Shown here in pieces: positions 1-7,284 of a stretch of DNA of 64,000 nucleotides. Made by a program: the position numbers and the translations under genes. The stretch is taken from contig NZ_PXNQ02000004.1 in the NCBI RefSeq assembly GCF_003007735.2, forward strand, positions 1-64,000, read 5' to 3'. The DNA is from Paracoccus methylarcula. Its GTDB lineage: Bacteria; Pseudomonadota; Alphaproteobacteria; Rhodobacterales; Rhodobacteraceae. Under the pieces are notes generated by a model that did not search any database, had not been told where the DNA came from, and saw nothing but the letters and a program-made list of their open reading frames with translations. Numbering within the stretch: position 1 is the stretch's first letter; every line of letters starts with the position of its first letter.

Positions 1-136
1 AGAGCAGTTTGCGCTTAATCGAGTCCACCCCGGCCCATTTCTTCTTCATGCAAGTATCCCGGGGGTCCGGGGGCAGCGCCCCCGGCCATCGCAGGATGCT
101 ACTCGCAGCCGAACCTGATCAACTGCAAACTGCTCT
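1..136. mobile_element. MITE-like element with 12-bp terminal inverted repeats
   Basis: Bases 1-12 (AGAGCAGTTTGC) are the exact reverse complement of bases 125-136, which end three bases before the larC stop codon. The interior has no coding frame of its own and contains one copy of the palindromic repeat seen elsewhere in the window. The size, the inverted termini and the lack of coding capacity suggest a miniature transposable element or a large hairpin. The left flank lies outside the window, so a target-site duplication cannot be tested. Confidence 0.35.
41..100 (-). repeat. Palindromic intergenic repeat, copy 1
   Basis: Read on the minus strand this is a GC-rich hairpin (GGGGGC, short loop, GCCCCC) followed by GGACCCCC and a tail GGATACTTGCATGAAGAAG. 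The same architecture recurs near 22.1, 24.4, 47.95, 57.7 and 60.5 kb. Here it lies just downstream of larC on the same strand, so the hairpin could act as its transcription terminator. Confidence 0.7.
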
Positions 137-139
137 AGC

Positions 140-1381
140 TCAACCGTCTTCGGCCAGGCGGGCCTGCGCGCGGCGTGCGGCCAGCGTCGGAGCCCCATCG
201 AGATCGTCGCTTTCCGCCTTGAAGGTGACACCGGAGGGCCGGGTGGCGATTTTGCGCCGCGTCTTGCCGTCAGGCGCGGTGTTTGTACTGCGTGGCAGGA
301 TCAGCCGCGTGACCTCTGTTCGGCGCAGGCCCAGGGTGCTGGTGCGGTCGAACAGGGCCTCGACGACCCGTGGCTCTGCCTGCGGTTTCAGCAGAAGCTC
401 CATGCGGGTTACCGGCCGGGCCTTCTTTCCCTGTGCCGACAGCAGGACCAGATCGATGACGCCGGGCAGGGCGCGCAAGGCCTCGGTTGCAGCCCCGATT
501 TCCTCGCCCGTCATGTCGTCGATATCGCAGGCCAGTTGCAGCGCCTGATCGGTCCGGTCGGGTGGATCCGAGATGTCGAAGGCGGTGACCCGCAGGATAT
601 TCGGCCGGTCGGGCAACTCGCGGGTGCCTGCGCCCATGCCGATCGCCGCAAGACGGCCTGCTTGCCGGATGCCCGTCCCGTCCCGGGTCAGATGAGCGAC
701 GATCGCGGCTCCGGTCGGGGTGACGCGTTCGCCTGCCACGCCGTCGTCATGCCAGGCATATCCTTTCAGGATCCGGGCCGTCGCCGGGGCCGGAACCGGC
801 AGCATGCCATGGGCCGTCCGCACCATGCCGCCGCCCAAGGGCAATGACGCAAGCGACCAACTCGCCCCTTCCAGCGCGGCGGCGATACTGCCGGCTGCGG
901 TCACATCCATCAGCGCATCCCAATCGGCGAGCTCGTGGAAATGCACGCGCTCGATCGGAATGTCATGGGCCGCCGCCTCGGCCTCGGCGATCAGGTGCAG
1001 GATGGCGCAGGCCCGCGCGGCCGTTCCGTCGGACAGAGGCGCCGCCTCGATCATCGCGCGCATGGCGCGATAGGTCGTTTCTTCGCCATGGCGGTGATGT
1101 CCATGGCCGTGATGGTCGTGGTGCCCGTGTTCATGGTCGTGATGGTGGTGGCTGTCCGCCGTTGCTTCCAGCGCAAAGCGCCGCACGGCCATGCCCCCGC
1201 TGAGCCCTCGCGTCAGCGCGGCATGACCGACATGATCGGGCAGAATGGCGGCGATATCACCTGCCACCCGGTCTTCCAGCGCCGGAAATGCGTCCAGCAT
1301 CGCAGCGATGAACATGTCGCCCGCCACGCCGCCAACGGGATCGAGATGAATATGCAGGCGGGCACCCTCTGGCAGATCCAT
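140..1381 (-). CDS. larC: LarC, nickel insertion protein for the nickel-pincer cofactor
   Basis: LarC is the cyclometallase that inserts Ni into pyridinium-3,5-bisthiocarboxylic acid mononucleotide, the last step of the nickel-pincer nucleotide cofactor made by LarB, LarE and LarC. The protein has the LarC N-terminus (HIHLDPVGGVAGDMF), a His-rich stretch at about residues 78-98 likely to bind Ni, the VHFHE motif, and a C-terminal half with DDMTGEEIG. It is one continuous frame of 413 residues, unlike the Lactiplantibacillus gene, which needs a frameshift. The ATG at 1381 has an AGAGGGG ribosome-binding site about 9 bases upstream. A TTG at 1387, overlapping the larA stop, is an alternative. 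It is the last gene of the lar operon. Confidence 0.93.
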   Translation of the reverse strand: MDLPEGARLHIHLDPVGGVAGDMFIAAMLDAFPALEDRVAGDIAAILPDHVGHAALTRGLSGGMAVRRFALEATADSHHHHDHEHGHHDHHGHGHHRHGEETTYRAMRAMIEAAPLSDGTAARACAILHLIAEAEAAAHDIPIERVHFHELADWDALMDVTAAGSIAAALEGASWSLASLPLGGGMVRTAHGMLPVPAPATARILKGYAWHDDGVAGERVTPTGAAIVAHLTRDGTGIRQAGRLAAIGMGAGTRELPDRPNILRVTAFDISDPPDRTDQALQLACDIDDMTGEEIGAATEALRALPGVIDLVLLSAQGKKARPVTRMELLLKPQAEPRVVEALFDRTSTLGLRRTEVTRLILPRSTNTAPDGKTRRKIATRPSGVTFKAESDDLDGAPTLAARRAQARLAEDG

Positions 1382-1383
1382 GG

Positions 1384-2718
1384 TCAATGCCCCTCTGGCC
1401 AGGCATTGACCAGATGACCATCCTCGAAACGCATCTCTTCCAGCGACCCGACGATCTCGATGCCGGGCCGGGCCTGCAATTCGGGCAGCATGGCCTCGGA
1501 AGCATAGAGATATTCCAGATGCAGTGTGTTCGGGATCCGTAGGAGGCGTGCGCGGGAGATATCCTCTGCCCCGCAGGTCTTGACCGCCGCCTGGATGGCG
1601 CTGCGATCATCCGGCATGACCATCGGCATATGCGCCTGCGTCAGCACGGTCGAGGTGAGCGCATTCGCATAAACCGCCTCGCGGTCGAATGCCACCTCCA
1701 GCCGGGCGGTCACCACATCGGCCCGGGCCGCACCATTGCCGTTGCCGTTGCTGCGGGGCGACAGTTCCAGCGCCGCCAGCCGCGAGATCCGCAACGTCGC
1801 ATGGGCCTGCATCTTGGGCGATGAGAAACGGTGCGTGATGTTCGGATCCATGCCGGTGCCGGAAAATTCCTTGCCGATGCGGTCCACGACCAGTACGTCG
1901 AGATCCCCCGAGGCAGTGTGCGCATCAACCGGCCCGAGCGGGAGCCGGGGCATGTTGGCCATTGCTTCCTGCAGGTAAGGCTGCTCGGCCTCCAGCATTC
2001 CCTCGCTGTCAAGGACCACGACACGGGCCAGCCGGTCATAGGCGTTCTCGATGGTGCCGATACCGAACAGGATCCTGCAACGCTTCAGCTTCATCCGTGC
2101 CATCAGATCGACATAGACCGGCACCTCGTCGATACCGCGCGAATGGCAGGCCTCGGCGCCCGATTGCTTGCCGAGGCCGATGGCCAGCATCTTGGCCAGT
2201 CCGCTTTCATTGGCTGCCCGAAAGGATGTATGCGGCTTGATGCGATTGAACAGGATGATTCCGTCTGCCTCATGCGCCAGCCTGTCGATGCGTACGGACA
2301 TGCCGTTGTCCAGCCGGCCGATCTCGACCGTCTCCATCGAGGAACGGATCGGGCAGCCGATTACCGGCTCGGTCACGCCCAGCTTTTCCAGCACCGCCGT
2401 CTGACCTTCGGCGGTTGCGCCGCCATGGCTGCCCATGGATGGCACCACGAAAGGATGCGCGCCGCGCGCCCTGACCTCGTTCACGATGGCCGTCACCAGT
2501 TCGGGGAATGCGGCGATGCCCCGGCTGCCCGCCGTTATGGCGATCGACATGCCCGGCCGGATCCTTGCGGTGCAATCCGCCCCGGCCATCGCATCACGAA
2601 CCGCCGCCGCCGGATCCTCGATATGGTCGGAAGGAAAGTCTTGCCGGCATAGCGCGATGCGCGGCAATGGCGTGTCCTCGACCAGTTTCACGTAGTTCGG
2701 CTTTGTCCCGTTCGACAT
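1384..2718 (-). CDS. larA: LarA-family nickel-dependent 2-hydroxyacid racemase/epimerase
   Basis: LarA-family enzymes (DUF2088) use the Ni-pincer cofactor to racemise or epimerise 2-hydroxy acids by hydride abstraction at C2. Visible signatures are PSMGSHGG (H98), RIKPHTSF (K161, H163), a Lys-rich segment around 176-184 and H192, matching the His/Lys cofactor and catalytic region. At 444 residues it is slightly longer than L. plantarum lactate racemase (about 424). The family includes enzymes acting on lactate, malate, hydroxyglutarate, phenyllactates and gluconate, so the substrate cannot be read from sequence. AAAGGAAGG precedes the ATG. It sits between a micro-ORF and larC in one operon with the cofactor genes. 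The divergent oxidase and ThDP enzyme suggest a catabolic role. Confidence 0.85.
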   Translation of the reverse strand: MSNGTKPNYVKLVEDTPLPRIALCRQDFPSDHIEDPAAAVRDAMAGADCTARIRPGMSIAITAGSRGIAAFPELVTAIVNEVRARGAHPFVVPSMGSHGGATAEGQTAVLEKLGVTEPVIGCPIRSSMETVEIGRLDNGMSVRIDRLAHEADGIILFNRIKPHTSFRAANESGLAKMLAIGLGKQSGAEACHSRGIDEVPVYVDLMARMKLKRCRILFGIGTIENAYDRLARVVVLDSEGMLEAEQPYLQEAMANMPRLPLGPVDAHTASGDLDVLVVDRIGKEFSGTGMDPNITHRFSSPKMQAHATLRISRLAALELSPRSNGNGNGAARADVVTARLEVAFDREAVYANALTSTVLTQAHMPMVMPDDRSAIQAAVKTCGAEDISRARLLRIPNTLHLEYLYASEAMLPELQARPGIEIVGSLEEMRFEDGHLVNAWPEGH

Positions 2719-2730
2719 GATCCTTCCTTT

Positions 2731-2835
2731 CTATCCGGTGACGCCGGTGGGCCAGGGCGCGAATTCCTCTTCCCCGGCGCCAAGCCGCAGCGTGGGCGGG
2801 CGGCTCCTGTCCTGTTCCAGCCTCAAGGCTGTCAT
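2731..2835 (-). CDS. 34-residue micro-ORF upstream of larA
   Basis: A 35-codon frame starts with ATG at 2835, preceded by AAGGAG at optimal spacing, and ends in TAG at 2731, only 12 bases before the larA ATG. The product begins MTALRLEQD and ends FAPWPTGVTG; it is charged and Pro/Gly-rich, with no signal or membrane segment. I do not recognise it. The strong ribosome-binding site and tight placement suggest a translated microprotein or a leader coupling translation to larA, but chance is possible at this length. Confidence 0.4.
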   Translation of the reverse strand: MTALRLEQDRSRPPTLRLGAGEEEFAPWPTGVTG

Positions 2836-2887
2836 GGCGTCTCCTTTCCGAAGGGCTGTGTGACCTCGTCTTTGCGCATGTTCCCGG

Positions 2888-3625
2888 TCAGACCTCGCGG
2901 GCATAATCGGTGACGCGCTGACGCGCCTGAAGCAGGTGATAGGCCATGGTCAGCCCCGCCGCGTCCACGTCGCGGGCGATGATGGCCTCGTATATCTGCC
3001 GATGTTCCTGGGTAACCCGGTCGATCCGTGCCTGGCTGCCTTCGCGTGTCAGGCTCTGGGCGACGTCTATGGTGCGTTCCATCACCTCGCGGATCGCGCT
3101 CAGCATGGTGACGAAGGCGTGATTCCCGCTGGCCTCGGCGATGGCAAGGTGAAAGTCGAAATCCGCATCGAGTGCCGTTTCACGGCGCTGCATCGCGTTT
3201 TCAAGCGTTTTCAGCGCGGCCTCGATCTTGGCGATCTCACGCGATCCGGCGCGTTGCGCGGCCAGCCTTGCCGTCGCCTTCTCGACCACCATCCGCGCTT
3301 CCATGGCCCGCATCAGGTCCGACACGCTGTCGGCGGCGGCGAACTCGATCAGCCGTTGCGGCGGGCGCTTGCGCACGAAGGAACCGACGCCGCGCCGCGC
3401 CTCGACCAGCCCGTCATCCTGCAGCTTGCGCAGGGCTTCCCGGACCACGGGCCGCGACACCCCGAAGGCCGTGCAGATGCGGTTTTCCGAGGGCAGCTTC
3501 TCGCCTTGCTTGAGCGCCCCCGAGACGATCTGTTCGAGGATCTGGCCATATAGCTGATCCGACAGCGTCTTGCGCTTGCGGATGGTCAGCTTGCCGTTAT
3601 CCATGTCCGGGCTGTCCGAAATCAC
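2888..3625 (-). CDS. GntR-family (FadR subfamily) transcriptional regulator
   Basis: The product has an N-terminal winged helix-turn-helix of the GntR type (LPSENRICTAFGVSRPVVRE, followed by a GxGSFV wing) and a C-terminal all-helical FCD effector domain with the His/Asp pattern (DADFDFHLAIAEASGN) that usually binds a metal and a carboxylate ligand. The start chosen is GTG at 3625: its GTGA overlaps the larB stop and AGAAGG lies 8 bases upstream, whereas the ATG at 3604 lacks a ribosome-binding site. It is the second FadR-type regulator in the lar operon. The ligand is presumably a hydroxy or keto acid of this pathway (inference). Confidence 0.85.
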   Translation of the reverse strand: MISDSPDMDNGKLTIRKRKTLSDQLYGQILEQIVSGALKQGEKLPSENRICTAFGVSRPVVREALRKLQDDGLVEARRGVGSFVRKRPPQRLIEFAAADSVSDLMRAMEARMVVEKATARLAAQRAGSREIAKIEAALKTLENAMQRRETALDADFDFHLAIAEASGNHAFVTMLSAIREVMERTIDVAQSLTREGSQARIDRVTQEHRQIYEAIIARDVDAAGLTMAYHLLQARQRVTDYAREV

Positions 3626-4338
3626 CTGGAACCCTTCTTCTTTGCATAAATACCTTCTGATTGCGCGGCGGCATGGGCAAAGCGCAACGCGGCACAGGCC
3701 GCGCCATAGCCATTGTCGATATTGGTGACCAGGACGCCCGGCGCGCAGCTTGCCAGCGCCGCGTCCAGCGCCGTGCGGCCCCCGGTGGCCACGCCATAGC
3801 CGACCGAGGTGGGAACCGCGATCACCACCCCCGGCACCAGTCCGGCCACCACGGAAGGCAGGGCGGCATCCATCCCGGCGAAGACGATCAGCACCTGCAT
3901 CTTGCGCAAGAGCGGTGCGCGATCGAGCAGACGCCACAGCCCCGCAACGCCGACATCCGCCACCTCGGTCACCGCCAGGCCCGAATAGGCCAGCACCCGC
4001 CGCGCTTCCGTCACGGCCGCGGCGTCCGACGTACCGGCGCTGACCAGCGCCACGCGAGGCGTATCCGCTTGCGGGGGAAGACTGCCCAGGATCGCGCTGC
4101 GCGACAGGGCGCAGTAATCCAGCACCGAACGTTGCCGGTCCGGCAGGGCCCCGTATTGCGCCGGGGCCATCCGGGTCAGGAGAAGCCGGCGGTTCTCGCG
4201 CAGCGCATCGTCGATGATGGCGGCGATCTGCCCGGATGTCTTGGGTTCGGCCAGCACCGCCTCTTCCAACCCGATCCGCGCCTGCCGGTCGCGGTCGAAT
4301 GTGACATCGGGATGGCTGTCCAGTCGTTCGTCAGGCAT
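3622..4338 (-). CDS. larB: LarB, pyridinium-3,5-biscarboxylic acid mononucleotide synthase
   Basis: LarB carboxylates and hydrolyses nicotinic acid adenine dinucleotide to P2CMN, the first committed step of the Ni-pincer cofactor. The PurE-like core is visible: SAGTSDAAAVTEA, GVAGLWRLL, VFAGMDAALPSVVAGL and PTSVGYG. The ATG at 4338 overlaps the larE stop by 8 bases and gives 238 residues, close to the family length. The C-terminal tail GIYAKKKGSR is encoded by the tail of the dispersed palindromic repeat (3634-3655), an apparent late addition to the gene end. It overlaps the downstream gntR start by four bases. Confidence 0.92.
   Translation of the reverse strand: MPDERLDSHPDVTFDRDRQARIGLEEAVLAEPKTSGQIAAIIDDALRENRRLLLTRMAPAQYGALPDRQRSVLDYCALSRSAILGSLPPQADTPRVALVSAGTSDAAAVTEARRVLAYSGLAVTEVADVGVAGLWRLLDRAPLLRKMQVLIVFAGMDAALPSVVAGLVPGVVIAVPTSVGYGVATGGRTALDAALASCAPGVLVTNIDNGYGAACAALRFAHAAAQSEGIYAKKKGSR
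3634..3655 (-). repeat. Tail fragment of the palindromic repeat inside the larB 3' end
   Basis: On the minus strand this is GGTATTTATGCAAAGAAGAAG, matching the tail of the intergenic repeat copies at 24.4 and 60.5 kb. Only the tail is present, without the GC-rich hairpin. It is translated as the last residues of LarB, and its AGAAGG part is also the ribosome-binding site of the downstream gntR gene. Confidence 0.6.
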
Positions 4339-5134
4339 GCAGGAACGCGCTTCCCCGCCGATAGGGGCGCAGGGTGATGGCCAGATCTCCGCCGCCATGC
4401 TGGCGGCTGGCCTCCCGCGCCCGCGTTGTCAGTTCGGCGAGTCTGTCCGCATCGAGCCCGTCCATCAAGTCCTGGTCCAGCTCGATGGCCAGTCCCGCAT
4501 GCAAGCGGCGGCAGCGCAGGGTGACCTCGCCCAGATCGGCGCGAAGCGCCGTTTCCACCGCGTCGATCATGGCCAGTTCCGCAGGCTCGACCCGCAAGCC
4601 TGTCTCGACCCGGCTGGCAAGGCAGGGAGAGGCGGGCAGTTCGGCGATATCGCCCAGGCCGAGGGATCTGGCCAGCGCGCGGACATCCGCCTTGGTCATC
4701 CGGGCCTGAACGAAGGGATGCAGGATGCCATGTTCCTCTGCCGCCCGGAGCCCGGGGCGGTAATCGCCCAGATCGTCGAGATTGGTGCCAGCGGCAACGG
4801 TCCCGTGCCGCGCCAGGCGTGTCAATGTTCCGTAAAGATTCGATTTGCAGAAATAGCAGCGATCAACCGGATTGGCGCGGTAGCGCTTGTCGGCGAACTC
4901 ACCGGCATCGACGATCTCCAATACCAGTCCCCGCCCTTTCGCGAATGCTTTCACCCGCCCGGTCGCAGCATCCGGAACGGCGGGCGAGACGGCATGGCAC
5001 AGCGTCAGGTTCTGGTCTTTGCGCGCCAGCTCCGCCGCCGCAGAGAGACACAGGCTGTCCACGCCACCACTGACGGCGATGGCGAGCCGGTCGGGCTTTT
5101 GCAGCGCTTCAGCAAGAACGGACGGCAAGATCAT
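4331..5134 (-). CDS. larE: LarE, ATP-dependent sulfur insertase for the Ni-pincer cofactor
   Basis: LarE adenylates P2CMN and replaces carboxylate oxygen with sulfur. The PP-loop SGGVDS is at residues 22-27. Three cysteines are present: C93 and C96 (CYFC) and C171 (SPCLASR). The L. plantarum enzyme sacrifices a single Cys, whereas three-Cys homologues carry a [4Fe-4S] cluster and can use external sulfide; this protein has the three-Cys pattern. The ATG at 5134 overlaps the stop of the upstream gntR gene (ATGA), giving 267 residues. The same frame stays open upstream but only as a shadow of gntR. Confidence 0.92.
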   Translation of the reverse strand: MILPSVLAEALQKPDRLAIAVSGGVDSLCLSAAAELARKDQNLTLCHAVSPAVPDAATGRVKAFAKGRGLVLEIVDAGEFADKRYRANPVDRCYFCKSNLYGTLTRLARHGTVAAGTNLDDLGDYRPGLRAAEEHGILHPFVQARMTKADVRALARSLGLGDIAELPASPCLASRVETGLRVEPAELAMIDAVETALRADLGEVTLRCRRLHAGLAIELDQDLMDGLDADRLAELTTRAREASRQHGGGDLAITLRPYRRGSAFLHA

Positions 5135-5883
5135 TCCCGGCCCTCGCCGTTCCACAGATGTCCCAGCAGCCTGGCGCTGGACAGTTCCAGGTGCCTGCGC
5201 ATCAGCTTGCGGGCGGCAAGGCTGTCCTGCGCCTCGATCGCCTCGGCCACGGCGCGATGCTCTTCGGCTGCTTCCCGGCTGTCGCCGCCGCGCTCGACCG
5301 AGCGATTGCGCCCGGCCTCGATGGTTTCCCGCAGGCTGGCGCTGAGATAGTTGAACAGGCCCAGGTAATAGTCGTTCCGTGTCGCCACGCAGATCGCGCG
5401 GTGAAATTGCAGATCGGCATCGACCCCGGCCCGCACCTGTTCGGGGCCGAATTTCTGCACGGCGGCGAAGGCGGAGACCGCGGAATGGATTTGTTCCAGA
5501 TCCGCGTGGCCGCGACGGAGGGCTGCGATCGCGGCGGCCTCGATCTCGACCCCGAGGCGCAATTCGAGGATCTGGGCCAGCTTGCGGCGATTGTCCACGT
5601 CCCGCTCGTCGATGGCAAAGCCCATGCGGGGCCGGTCGCTGGAAACGAATGCGCCCCGGCCCTGATGGCTGGCCAGCAGCCCCTCTGCCTTGAGGCGCGA
5701 TACCGCCTCGCGGATCACCGAGCGGCTGACATCCAGTTTCTGCGACAGCACCGCCTCCGAGGGCAGCATGATGCCGACCGGCCAATCGCCGTTGACCACA
5801 TGGCGCCGCAGCGCCTCTGTCGCCTGGTCGCTGAGGGTCTGGCCACGGGCCAGAGGCACGGCATTCTCGAACAGATCGCTCAT
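5131..5883 (-). CDS. GntR-family (FadR subfamily) regulator, first gene of the lar operon
   Basis: This 250-residue protein has a GntR winged helix (LPSEAVLSQKLDVSRSVIRE and a GRGAFVSS wing) and an FCD domain (DADLQFHRAI). It is the promoter-proximal gene of the lar operon and is transcribed away from the TRAP operon, so it likely controls the shared AT-rich intergenic region to its right. A TGTCA-N6-TGACA inverted repeat 51-66 bases upstream of its start is a candidate operator. Its stop overlaps the larE start. Confidence 0.88.
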   Translation of the reverse strand: MSDLFENAVPLARGQTLSDQATEALRRHVVNGDWPVGIMLPSEAVLSQKLDVSRSVIREAVSRLKAEGLLASHQGRGAFVSSDRPRMGFAIDERDVDNRRKLAQILELRLGVEIEAAAIAALRRGHADLEQIHSAVSAFAAVQKFGPEQVRAGVDADLQFHRAICVATRNDYYLGLFNYLSASLRETIEAGRNRSVERGGDSREAAEEHRAVAEAIEAQDSLAARKLMRRHLELSSARLLGHLWNGEGRE

Positions 5884-6192
5884 GGCCTTTCCCTCCCTTC
5901 ACTTTCTTGCAAGCCTACACCTATATGGCTAGCTGTCAATAAGATGACATTACAGCATGGCGATCTTGAAATCCGCTTTCACTCATGTAATTAATTGTAT
6001 TATAATATTAATATTCTCATCACCGAAAAATGCGCGCTCAGAATGATGTATTTTTATTTGACAAGTTGGTGGCGATTGGACAGGGTTGCCGCGACGGCAC
6101 GACCGTGCCGCATCAGGAGGAGACAGGGGCAGACCGACACCTGCCGGCCGTTGGGGCTCGGGTGTCTTCGGCTCTATAACGGGGAGGTTTTC
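5884..6192. promoter_or_regulatory. Divergent control region between the lar and TRAP operons
   Basis: This 309-base gene-free stretch is strikingly AT-rich (about 5930-6060) compared with its surroundings. It contains an inverted repeat TGTCA (5934-5938) and TGACA (5945-5949), plausible for a FadR-type regulator. For rightward transcription there is a candidate promoter, TTCACT (5978-5983), 17-base spacer, TATAAT (6001-6006). A TTGACA at 6058-6063 lacks a good -10. GGGGAGG at 6181-6187 is the ribosome-binding site of the TRAP binding-protein gene. Confidence 0.5.
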
Positions 6193-7154
6193 ATGTCTCG
6201 GATATTCAGGGCCACGCGCCGCACGGTAGCGGCAGTTGCCGTTCTGGCGGGTGCCGCCATCGGCGCGAATGCGCAAAGCATCACCATGGCAACCGGGCAA
6301 CAGGGCGGATCATGGTATCCGGTTGGCGGAGCATCAAGGCAATTGTCGAACGCGAGCTTCCGGATGTCAGCATGACCGTGACGCCGGGGGCTGGGGTGTC
6401 CAATGTCGTCGGCGTGGAGGCCGGTCGGTTCCAGATCGCCTTCGCCAATTCGATCTCGACGGTGGACAGCCTTTCGGGGAAAGAGCCGTTCCGGCAAGCC
6501 ACGACCAATGTCTGCAATATCGGCATCCTCTATCCGCAATATTTCCAGATCGTGGCGCTTGCCGATTCGGGGGTCGAGACCGTTGCCGACATGAAGGGCA
6601 AGCGCCTGACCACGCAACAGCTGGGCAATACGGGGGAGTTTCTGACCCGCGAATTGCTGTCGACTGCCGGTCTGAGTTTTGACGATCTCGAGTCGGTCGC
6701 CCACACTTCCTATTCCGACAGCGCCTCGCAGATGAAGGACGGGCATGCGGATATCTTCACCCTGGGATCGTCGCTGCCCACCGGCTCTGTCATGGATCTG
6801 GCCTCCGCGCGCGATATCAGGATGATCGATGTCGACGAAGAGACCTTCAAGCATTTCAAGGATCAGAACGCCGCGTTCCAATTGCGTGAGGTTCCGGCGG
6901 GATCCTATCCGGGTGCCGACGAATCCGTGCATGCCATCAGCTACGACACCCATATGGTCGCGCCCTGCGATTCCGACGGCGAACTGGTCAAGGCGGTGCT
7001 GGGGGCCATCGCGGACAATATCGACAGCTTCGCCTCGGTCACCAAGTCGATGGCCGATCTGACGGTCGAGGAAATGGCGACTGATATCGGCGTGCCCTTC
7101 CATCCGGCGGCCAAGGAATTCTATGCCGAACGTGGCGTGGAAGGGTTGGAATAA
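6193..7154 (+). pseudogene. TAXI-family TRAP transporter solute-binding protein, frameshifted
   Basis: TAXI proteins are periplasmic receptors that deliver organic acids to fused TRAP permeases. The N-terminus has a cleavable signal (MSRIFRATRRTVAAVAVL...ANAQ), then SITMATGQQGGSWYPVGGA, typical of the family. At about 6332 the frame breaks: the continuation IKAIVERELPD is in the next frame. Restoring one C (GGA GCC ATC AAG) repairs it, giving about 320 residues, the expected length. The rest is intact up to the stop at 7154, with FAFANSIST-like and SYDTHMVAPCD segments characteristic of TAXI proteins. It is followed by its permease. Sequence error or a recent mutation is more likely than an old pseudogene. 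Confidence 0.85.
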
Positions 7155-7284
7155 TCCCGCAGGGATCCTGATCGGGGCGGAGTCGTGAAACTTTGCCCCG
7201 CTCTGCCTTCGATCCGTTTCGGCGGAGGGAAATCCAGGCCGCGCCGCGAGCTGCGGGGTTCGGCAGCGCCATAGGGAGGAGCCC

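Noticed and set aside
140-1387. Programmed frameshift in larC as in lactobacilli
   Set aside because: Here larC is one uninterrupted frame, so no frameshift is needed.
2888-3937. A 349-residue form of the second GntR regulator
   Set aside because: The extra N-terminal residues are a shadow of larB. The GTG at 3625 with a ribosome-binding site and GTGA overlap gives a normal-length regulator.
4331-5902. A 523-residue fusion of a regulator-like region and LarE
   Set aside because: The upstream 255 residues are an out-of-frame reading of the gntR gene. LarE has its own ATG overlapping the gntR stop.
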